Positions 1-6,578 of a stretch of 16,068 nucleotides of DNA are shown here, piece after piece. The notes below the pieces were generated by a model, which worked only from the letters and a program-made list of their open reading frames with translations, was not told the DNA's origin and made no database searches. Each line of letters begins with the position of its first letter. Position 1 is the stretch's first letter. The translations under genes and the position numbers were made by a program. Source of the stretch: Pseudomonadota bacterium (GTDB lineage Bacteria > Pseudomonadota > Gammaproteobacteria > Burkholderiales > Ferrovaceae); contig JAJZHC010000014.1 in the NCBI GenBank assembly GCA_021804705.1, forward strand, positions 1-16,068, in the 5' to 3' direction.

Positions 1-1218
1 CATCACGATGGCATCATCCACCACAAACCCGGTAGCTACGGTCAACGCCATCAGGGACAGGTTATCCAGGCTGTAGCCGAACAGGTACATCACCCCAAAG
101 GTGCCAATCAACGATACCGGTACGGCTACGCTGGGAATTAATGCTGCATGAGCCTCACGCAAAAAAAGAAATACCACCAGGATGACCAGAGCAGTGGCAA
201 TGAGCAATGTTCGCTCCACATCATGCAGTGAAGCACGAATGGTGGGTGTGCGGTCCATCACAACGGAGAGGTCAATGGCACTGGGGATTGAAGCACGCAA
301 ATGCGGGACCAGAGCGCGGATGCGGTCGACGGTTTCGATGATGTTTGCATTGGGCTGACGGTTTACGATCAACAGGATGGCACGCCGCCCATTAGCGATT
401 CCCAGATTTCGCAGATCCTGTACGGAGTCAGTGATTTCGGCCACGTCTGTCAGACGAACCGGAGAACCATTGCGCCAGGCTATGATGAGCGGACGAAACT
501 CGTTCGCTTTCATGGCCTGATCATTGTCCTCAATCTGCCAACGTCGTGTTTCGTCTTCAATGAAACCCTTGGGACGATTGGTATTGGTGCTGGCAATGGC
601 AATGCGGGTCTGTTCCAGCCCAACGCCATAGCGGTCAAGCGCCAAAGGACTCAATTCAACCCGGACCGCTGGCAACGAACTTCCTCCAACCGTGACCTGA
701 CCTACACCGTCGACCTGCGACAATCTTTGCGCCAGGATGGTGGATGCTGCATCATAAATTTCCCCTGCGCTAAGGGTAGGGGAGGTGAGAGACATGATGA
801 GAATCGGCGCATCAGCCGGGTTGACTTTGCGGTAGGTTGGGTTGAGAGGTAAATTTGCTGGCAGCAACGCGCTGGCTGCATTGATTGCGGCCATCACATC
901 CCGAGCGGCACCGTTGATGTTGCGCTCGAGGTTGAAGACCAGGCTTAACACGGTCTGCCCGGTAGAGCTGGTTGAAGTGATTTCTTCAACGCCGGCGATC
1001 CGACCCAAGGTTCGTTCCAGCGGAGTGGCTACTGTGGCTGCCATGGTTTCCGGGCTGGCACCAGGAAGACTTACCTGTACGCTGACAGCCGGGAAGTCAA
1101 TCTGCGGTAGCGGCGCCACGGGAAGCAGCGTGAATGCGACAAGTCCCGACAGTGTAATTGCCGCAGTCAAAAGCGTGGTTGCGATGGGGCGTCGGATAAA
1201 AACCCCTGTGATGTTCAT
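1..1218 (-). CDS. mdtC: RND efflux pump subunit, MdtC-like (3' part beyond window)
   Basis: Inner-membrane proton-driven RND transporter, second pump gene of an MdtABC-type set. Only the first 406 codons are visible; the frame is open to the window edge. The start is the ATG at 1218-1216, giving MNITGVFIRRPIATTLL, the usual RND N-terminus (short cytoplasmic helix, then TM1 at about residues 12-30). The large periplasmic loop follows, with the conserved stretch KVNPADAPIL near residue 135, and the visible part ends in TM4 with GFVVDDAIVM. Asp401 and Asp402 correspond to the AcrB proton-relay pair Asp407/Asp408. The start codon overlaps the stop of the upstream mdtB-like gene as ATGA, and no Shine-Dalgarno sequence is visible, so translation is probably coupled. 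Assignment as MdtC rather than another RND paralogue rests on the adaptor-pump-pump gene order and family resemblance. Confidence 0.88.
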   Translation of the reverse strand, partial: MNITGVFIRRPIATTLLTAAITLSGLVAFTLLPVAPLPQIDFPAVSVQVSLPGASPETMAATVATPLERTLGRIAGVEEITSTSSTGQTVLSLVFNLERNINGAARDVMAAINAASALLPANLPLNPTYRKVNPADAPILIMSLTSPTLSAGEIYDAASTILAQRLSQVDGVGQVTVGGSSLPAVRVELSPLALDRYGVGLEQTRIAIASTNTNRPKGFIEDETRRWQIEDNDQAMKANEFRPLIIAWRNGSPVRLTDVAEITDSVQDLRNLGIANGRRAILLIVNRQPNANIIETVDRIRALVPHLRASIPSAIDLSVVMDRTPTIRASLHDVERTLLIATALVILVVFLFLREAHAALIPSVAVPVSLIGTFGVMYLFGYSLDNLSLMALTVATGFVVDDAIVM

Positions 1219-4200
1219 GTTGATTTGGCGCGATTGGCGAGACGATCCATGGCCAGATAAATGACCGGCGTGGTGAATAAGGTCAGTAGCTGACTTGCAA
1301 GCAGGCCTCCCACCATGGTTATACCCAATGGCTGGCGCAATTCAGCCCCAATACCGCTACCGAGCATCAGGGGTAAGGCGGCAAAAAGTGCGGAAAAGGT
1401 GGTCATCAAAATTGGGCGAAAGCGTAAAAGACAAGCCTGTCTGATTGCCTCAAGTGCGGTTAATCCCTGGTTTCGCTGAGCGTCCAATGCGAAATCGATC
1501 ATCATGATTGCGTTTTTCTTGACGATGCCAATCAGCAGGATTATCCCGATGATGCCCAGGACTCCCAGATCATTTCCGGTGAGAAAGAGTGCCAGCAATG
1601 CACCCACCCCAGCTGAGGGCAGGGTGGAGAGAATCGTGATCGGGTGGATATAGCTTTCGTAGAGTACGCCCAGCACGATATACATCGTCACAATAGCGGC
1701 CAGAATCAGCAACAACGTGGAAGAAAGGGATTTTTGATAAGCCCGGGCTGCGCCCTGAAATCTTGTCTCTATACTGTCAGGCAAGTGAATATCCTGCTGC
1801 GCAGCGGTAATGGCATCCACTGCCTGGCCAAGCGACACACCCCGGCTGAGATTGAAAGAAATGGTGGCTGAAGGAAACTGTCCCAGGTGATGAATGGCCA
1901 GAGGGCCAATCCGCTCGGATATATGCACCAGTTCGCTCAGTGGAACCTGCACATTCCCGCCACCGGTGGCTGTCACGGGGCCGGATGTGGTGGCAGCACC
2001 GGGCGAGTTGGTGGCATTGGGCACGATAGCCGGTCCCAATCCACCCACGCTCACGGAGCCCGGTAGTGCGCCCGTGACGTAAATGCTGTCGAGCTGTTTC
2101 GGATTTTTGCGAAACTCTGGCTGCACTTCCAGAATCACGCGATATTGATTGGATTGCGTAAAAACGGTCGATACGATCCGCTGCCCGAAGGCATCGTAGA
2201 GCGCGTTGTCGATAGCCGCCACGGTAACCCCGAGACGGCCGGCAGTATTGCGGTCAATGTCCAGATACACCCTGTTGCCGCCATTCAGAAGATCGCTAGC
2301 CACGTCCTTGAGTTGTGGCAGCGCCTGCAAACGGTTGACCAGTTTGGAAGTCCACTCTTGTATCTCCTCTGCCTTGGGCCCCTCTAGGGTCATCTGAAAC
2401 TGGGTACGGCTCAAAGTGTCTTCAATGGTGAGATCCTGCACAGGTTGCAGATATACATGAATGCCTTCCACTCTGGCCAGACTCTGACGCAACCGCGCCA
2501 TCACCGCAGTGATGTTGCCGTCTGGCCCGCGCGTTTCCAGCGGCTTGAGACTGATTAGAAGACGTCCATTGTTAATGGTCGTATTGATGCCATCCACGCC
2601 AATGAAGGAAGATAGGCTTTCCACGGCAGGGTCTTGCAACAGGGTCTCTGCAACAGCCTGTTGGCGCGTTGCCATGCCTTGAAAAGAGATCGACTGGGGC
2701 GCATCAGTAATGGCCTGGAGGATGCCGGTATCCTGCACCGGAAAAAATCCTTTCGGGATGTACAGGTATAGCAAAGCCGTCAAAGCGAACGTGGCAACAG
2801 CCACCCAAAGAGTGGCCTTCTGGTGCAGCAATACCCAGTCCAGGGCCTTGCCATAGATCGCGATGAGATGTTCGAAAGCCGCCTTGATGCGTACACCAAC
2901 GGCGGTGGTGGACTTTTGATCAAGACCCCTGCCCAGAATGCGGGCACACATCATGGGTGTTAGTGTCAAGGACACTACGGCAGAAATGATGATGGCCACG
3001 GCCAGGGTAATGGCAAATTCGCGGAACAGCCTGCCAATCACATCGGACATGAATAAAAGCGGTATCAGTACCGCGATCAGCGAAATGGTCAGTGAAATGA
3101 TGGTGAATCCAATCTGTCGCGATCCTTTGAGAGCCGCCTGCATGGGTGACTCACCCAGTTCCAGGTAACGTGCAATGTTTTCGATCATTACGATGGCATC
3201 GTCCACTACAAATCCGGTGGCAATGGTCAGGGCCATCAGCGTCAGGTTATTGATGCTGAAATTTTCGAGATACATGAATGCCAACGTTCCCACCAGAGAT
3301 AGCGGTACTGCCACGCTCGGTATGATGGTTGCAGGCAAATTTCGCAGGAAAATGAAAATGACCATCACCACCAGGGCGATGGCGAGCAACATTTCAAACT
3401 GGATTTCGTGCACGGAAGCACGAATGGTCGTGGTGCGATCCGTGAGTAGCGACACTTCCACTGCTTGCGGCAGGGATTGCTGCAGTTGCGGCAGCAGTGC
3501 TTTGACGCGATCCGATACCTCGATGACATTGGCACCTGGTTGACGTTGCACATTCACGATAATGGCAGGGGTGCGATTGTGCCAGGCAGCAAGATGCGTA
3601 TCCTCTGCGCTTTCCGTGACGTTGGCCACATCACCCAGGCGCACGGGAGCGCCGTTGAGGTAGGCGACGATGATCTGACGGTAATCCTCAGCCTGCCGTA
3701 GCTGATCGCTTGCATCCACTACGGCAGAGCGTTCTGGCCCATCAAAACTGCCTTTGGGCAAATTGACATTATTATTGACGATGGCGGTGCGTATGTCTTC
3801 AAAACCCAGCTGACGAAAGGCAAGTGCGCCTGGGTCGAGCTGCACCCTGACCGCCGGGCGCAAGCCACCGCCCATGCTGACCATGCCGACACCGGGCAAT
3901 TGTGAAATTTTTTGCACAAGCCGCGTATCAACCCAATCCTGAAGGCGCGGCAGGGTCATGGCTGGAGATGAGACTGCCAATGTCAGAATGGGTGCGTCAG
4001 CCGGGTTGACCTTGTTATACAAGGGCGGCATGGGCAGATCGGTAGGAAGAAAAGTGCCGGCAGCGTTGATGGCTTCCTGCACTTGCTGTTCGGCCACGTC
4101 AAGCGACATGCTCAGCGCAAACTGGAGCGTGATCACCGAGGCGCCGCCCGAACTGGTGGAGCTCATCTGGCTCAACCCCGGCATCTGGCCAAACTGACGC

Positions 4201-4403
4201 TCCAGCGGTGCCGTGATGGCTGATGCAGTAACCTCTGGGCCCGCACCCGGATAAAGCGTGGTTACTTCGATGGTGGGATAGTCCACCTCGGGCAAGGCAG
4301 AGAGCGGCAAAAATCGCCAGGAGATGAACCCGGCAAGCAGTATCGCGACCATGATGAGCGAGGTCGCCACCGGACGTTCAATGAAAATTTTTGAAATGTT
4401 CAA
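1215..4403 (-). CDS. mdtB: RND efflux pump subunit, MdtB-like
   Basis: Complete 1062-residue RND transporter of normal family length, expected to sit in the inner membrane as a trimer (in E. coli a mixed MdtB/MdtC trimer) and expel substrates through an outer-membrane channel. It has TM1 at about 12-30, a first periplasmic domain with KVNPADAPIL, TM4 with GFVVDDAIVMIEN (Asp401/Asp402, the AcrB 407/408 pair), a second periplasmic domain, and TM10 with IGIVKKNAIMMIDFA, where Lys963 lines up with AcrB Lys940. All proton-relay residues I can check are therefore present. The start is a TTG at 4403-4401; it places MNISKIFIERPVATS exactly where RND proteins begin and no ATG or GTG fits. It lies 8 bases after the adaptor stop, with no clear ribosome-binding site. 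The stop overlaps the next pump gene by 4 bases. No outer-membrane factor is seen in the window. Confidence 0.93.
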   Translation of the reverse strand: MNISKIFIERPVATSLIMVAILLAGFISWRFLPLSALPEVDYPTIEVTTLYPGAGPEVTASAITAPLERQFGQMPGLSQMSSTSSGGASVITLQFALSMSLDVAEQQVQEAINAAGTFLPTDLPMPPLYNKVNPADAPILTLAVSSPAMTLPRLQDWVDTRLVQKISQLPGVGMVSMGGGLRPAVRVQLDPGALAFRQLGFEDIRTAIVNNNVNLPKGSFDGPERSAVVDASDQLRQAEDYRQIIVAYLNGAPVRLGDVANVTESAEDTHLAAWHNRTPAIIVNVQRQPGANVIEVSDRVKALLPQLQQSLPQAVEVSLLTDRTTTIRASVHEIQFEMLLAIALVVMVIFIFLRNLPATIIPSVAVPLSLVGTLAFMYLENFSINNLTLMALTIATGFVVDDAIVMIENIARYLELGESPMQAALKGSRQIGFTIISLTISLIAVLIPLLFMSDVIGRLFREFAITLAVAIIISAVVSLTLTPMMCARILGRGLDQKSTTAVGVRIKAAFEHLIAIYGKALDWVLLHQKATLWVAVATFALTALLYLYIPKGFFPVQDTGILQAITDAPQSISFQGMATRQQAVAETLLQDPAVESLSSFIGVDGINTTINNGRLLISLKPLETRGPDGNITAVMARLRQSLARVEGIHVYLQPVQDLTIEDTLSRTQFQMTLEGPKAEEIQEWTSKLVNRLQALPQLKDVASDLLNGGNRVYLDIDRNTAGRLGVTVAAIDNALYDAFGQRIVSTVFTQSNQYRVILEVQPEFRKNPKQLDSIYVTGALPGSVSVGGLGPAIVPNATNSPGAATTSGPVTATGGGNVQVPLSELVHISERIGPLAIHHLGQFPSATISFNLSRGVSLGQAVDAITAAQQDIHLPDSIETRFQGAARAYQKSLSSTLLLILAAIVTMYIVLGVLYESYIHPITILSTLPSAGVGALLALFLTGNDLGVLGIIGIILLIGIVKKNAIMMIDFALDAQRNQGLTALEAIRQACLLRFRPILMTTFSALFAALPLMLGSGIGAELRQPLGITMVGGLLASQLLTLFTTPVIYLAMDRLANRAKST

Positions 4404-4411
4404 GATGAAGC

Positions 4412-5584
4412 CTAGGGCTTTTCGTGATGGGATATTTCGACAGTGCTACCTTCACGCAAATGGTCAATCCCGTCCGTCACCACTTCCTCGCCACTAGCCA
4501 ATCCTTGCAGGATTGAAACGCGTTCACCATCGCCTGGTCCCACCTTGAGATTTCGCACCGACACGACGTGTTGCGCATTCACCACGTAAGCATAAGGACC
4601 ACCTGCCCCTTGCTGCACACCGGCGACCGGAATGACGAGAGCGTCCTTGATGGTGTCCACTTTGAGGCGAGCATTGACGAACTGATTGGGAAAGAGGCTG
4701 TAGTCGGCATTCTGGAATTGGGCCCGTAACTTGACCATGCCGGTTGTAACGTCCACCTCGTTATCCACGGTCAGCAGATAACCTTCGGCAAGCCGTGTGC
4801 TGTTGGTTCGATCCCAGGCTTCCACGCGCAACTTACCCGGCTCTTTCATCCCTTTGAGGATGGCTGGCAATGCATCTTGTGGCAAGGGGAAAATGACGGT
4901 AATGGGTGAAAGTTGTGTCAGCATCACCATGCCATTGGTATCTGTGGCATGAATGATGTTGCCCGGGTCCACCTGACGCAGGCCCAGTCGGCCCGATACA
5001 GGGGCGGTGATCCGCGCGTAGATGAGCTGCAGTTTGGCATTGTCCACCTGCGCCTGGTCCGATTGGATCGAAGCTTCGTACTGGGTTACCAGAGCAGCCT
5101 GAGTGTCCAGTTGCTGCTGGGGTACGGCACCGGTCGCAGCAAGAATCTTGTATCGTTTCAAGTCAAGTTGGGCATTTTGCAGCAGCGCACGATCATGGGC
5201 GAGTTGCCCCAGGGCTTGTTCCAGCTGGACTTGAAAGGGTCGAGGATCTATTTCTGCAAGCAACTCGCCTTCCTTGACGATCTGACCCTCCTTGAAATTG
5301 ACCCGCATCAGTTGCCCGTCAACCATGGAACGCACCGTGACCGTATAGACGGGTGTGACTGTGCCCAGCCCGATCAGCCATACCGGGAAGTCGGTTTTAG
5401 TGACCGGAGCGACGCTTACCGGTGCCAACGGTGCCCGGCGAGGACCGGGAGCATTCCCTCCGGGTGGTGAAATGACATGAAATTTGAAAAGCAGTACAAC
5501 GAGCAGCCCCAGTACCAGCACCCCGATCCAGAATCGGGCACGCTTATATTGAAAGTGTGGGCCAAAGGACAATTTCACAATCAC
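4412..5584 (-). CDS. mdtA: RND periplasmic adaptor (membrane fusion protein), MdtA-like
   Basis: Periplasmic adaptor that links the RND pumps to an outer-membrane channel. It is 390 residues in the longest reading. A single hydrophobic segment at about 18-37 acts as N-terminal anchor and no lipobox cysteine is present. A proline- and glycine-rich linker follows, then the first half of the lipoyl-like domain (VDGQLMRVNFKEGQIVKEGELL), an alpha-hairpin rich in Gln, Ala and Leu, the second lipoyl half (ARITAPVSGRLG), beta-barrel and membrane-proximal domains. Start choice is uncertain: the GTG at 5584 overlaps the ATPase stop as GTGA, but that overlap itself forms a GAGGTGA ribosome-binding sequence (5587-5581), which would better serve the in-frame GTG at 5578 or TTG at 5572. 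The difference is at most 4 residues. It is translated in the same run as the ATPase before it and the pumps after it. Confidence 0.92.
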   Translation of the reverse strand: MIVKLSFGPHFQYKRARFWIGVLVLGLLVVLLFKFHVISPPGGNAPGPRRAPLAPVSVAPVTKTDFPVWLIGLGTVTPVYTVTVRSMVDGQLMRVNFKEGQIVKEGELLAEIDPRPFQVQLEQALGQLAHDRALLQNAQLDLKRYKILAATGAVPQQQLDTQAALVTQYEASIQSDQAQVDNAKLQLIYARITAPVSGRLGLRQVDPGNIIHATDTNGMVMLTQLSPITVIFPLPQDALPAILKGMKEPGKLRVEAWDRTNSTRLAEGYLLTVDNEVDVTTGMVKLRAQFQNADYSLFPNQFVNARLKVDTIKDALVIPVAGVQQGAGGPYAYVVNAQHVVSVRNLKVGPGDGERVSILQGLASGEEVVTDGIDHLREGSTVEISHHEKP

Positions 5585-6390
5585 CTCACAAAATGGGGAA
5601 AACGGAAATCGCTTGCCAGCGAGGGGGCCGGAACCTCAAAAGGAACTGGCCCATCCGGCTCGGCATGTATGAATTGATGTGCATAGGCATCATCGGAATC
5701 ACTGAGTGTCGTGGGGTCGCCGTGACTCACGACAACACCCTCGGAGAGTAAAAAGATTTCATCAACCACCTTCAGGGATTCGCTGACGTCGTAGGTAACG
5801 ACGATGGATGTGATACCGATGGCGTCATTTAGTTCACGAATCAGTTTGGCCACGGCATTGAGCGAAATGGGGTCAAGGCCGGCAAAAGGTTCGTCGTAAA
5901 TGGTGACGGTAGGGTCCATGGCAATGGCCCGAGCAAGGCAGACACGCCGATTCATCCCCCCTGAAAGCTCGGCAGGAAACAGGTCGCGCGCACCGCGCAA
6001 CCCCACAGCCTGGAGCTTCATGAGAACAAGGTCCCGGACCAGTATTTCTGGTAATCGCGTGTGCTCCCGGATGGGGAAGGCCACGTTGTCGAATACGGTC
6101 ATGTCGCTAAAAAGTCCGCCCTGCTGGAACATCATGCCCATCTCGCGGCGCATTTCGTATAGCTGACGGTCATTCATCTCATGCACCACCCGGCCTCTGA
6201 AGCGCACGGCGCCACGATCAGGGCGCAACTGCCCACCCACGAGTTTCAGCAGTGTGGTTTTGCCGCAACCGCTGGTTCCCAGGATGGCAGTAATCTTGCC
6301 TTCCGCGATGATCATGTTGATGCCCCGCAGGACCTCTCGCGAGCCATAACTGAAATGCAGGTCTTCAAGTTCAAGCAAGGGTGTGCTCAT
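5581..6390 (-). CDS. mlaF: ABC transporter ATPase, MlaF-like
   Basis: Cytoplasmic ATPase of 269 residues, matching the MlaF family, which with MlaE, MlaD and MlaB moves phospholipids between inner membrane and periplasm to keep outer-membrane lipid asymmetry. Visible motifs: Walker A GTSGCGKTT (38-46), Q-loop in MMFQQGGLFSDMTVFDNV (from 87), signature LSGGMNRRV (142-150), Walker B TIYDEP with Glu167, D-loop GLDPIS. The C-terminal EPDGPVPFEVPA resembles the E. coli MlaF tail. The switch position, normally His, is Tyr200 (VVTYDVSES). The start is the ATG at 6390 with a purine-rich AGAGAG just upstream. A TATAAC element lies about 15 bases before the ATG but has no matching -35. Odd context: no mlaE, mlaD, mlaC or mlaB adjoins it. 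Instead its stop overlaps the start region of an RND adaptor gene. It could be a general Mkl-type ATPase; the tail favours MlaF. Confidence 0.88.
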   Translation of the reverse strand: MSTPLLELEDLHFSYGSREVLRGINMIIAEGKITAILGTSGCGKTTLLKLVGGQLRPDRGAVRFRGRVVHEMNDRQLYEMRREMGMMFQQGGLFSDMTVFDNVAFPIREHTRLPEILVRDLVLMKLQAVGLRGARDLFPAELSGGMNRRVCLARAIAMDPTVTIYDEPFAGLDPISLNAVAKLIRELNDAIGITSIVVTYDVSESLKVVDEIFLLSEGVVVSHGDPTTLSDSDDAYAHQFIHAEPDGPVPFEVPAPSLASDFRFPHFVR

Positions 6391-6498
6391 ACCGCTCTCT
6401 GAGGTTATAGTAGGGTAGCCCGCAATCGTAGCGGGGGAGTCGCTTCAAGGCAAGGAAATCAGCCAATAGAGGCAAAAACATGACAAAAAATCAGGGCC

Positions 6499-6527
6499 TT
6501 GGCATATGGCCATTGAACCCGTAGAAT
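6499..6527 (+). promoter_or_regulatory. Predicted sigma70 promoter of the SNF2-family gene
   Basis: A -35 element TTGGCA (6499-6504, 5 of 6 consensus) and a -10 element TAGAAT (6522-6527, 5 of 6) are separated by exactly 17 bases. The start of transcription would fall near 6534, giving a leader of about 45 bases before the ATG at 6579. This is the best promoter match in the divergent spacer. Confidence 0.6.
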
Positions 6528-6569
6528 CTTTAGATTCGTCTGCACCCATAACCTTTTTGAATCAGATTC
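6524..6569. promoter_or_regulatory. Two related inverted repeats (operator-like) over and after the promoter
   Basis: GAATCTTTAGATTC (6524-6537) is a perfect 6-base inverted repeat with a 2-base centre; it overlaps the -10 element and the expected start site. GAATCAGATTC (6559-6569) is a perfect 5-base inverted repeat with a 1-base centre inside the leader. Both share GAATC and GATTC half-sites, with centres 33.5 bases apart. The position fits a repressor site, but the four half-sites could also pair with each other in the RNA leader. Binding is inferred, not shown. Confidence 0.45.
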
Positions 6570-6578
6570 GGACACCAG

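Noticed and set aside
301..1264. Two plus-strand open frames (301-852 and 842-1264) opposite the pump gene
   Set aside because: The minus strand encodes an unmistakable RND N-terminus throughout, and the plus-strand products show no family features.
4913..5470. A 185-codon plus-strand frame opposite the adaptor gene
   Set aside because: Shadow of the adaptor coding sequence; the product is low-complexity in appearance with no motif and no promoter.
6419..6435. Small hairpin CCCGC-N7-GCGGG in the divergent spacer
   Set aside because: The stem has only 5 pairs and no T run follows on either strand, so it cannot be called a terminator or regulator.
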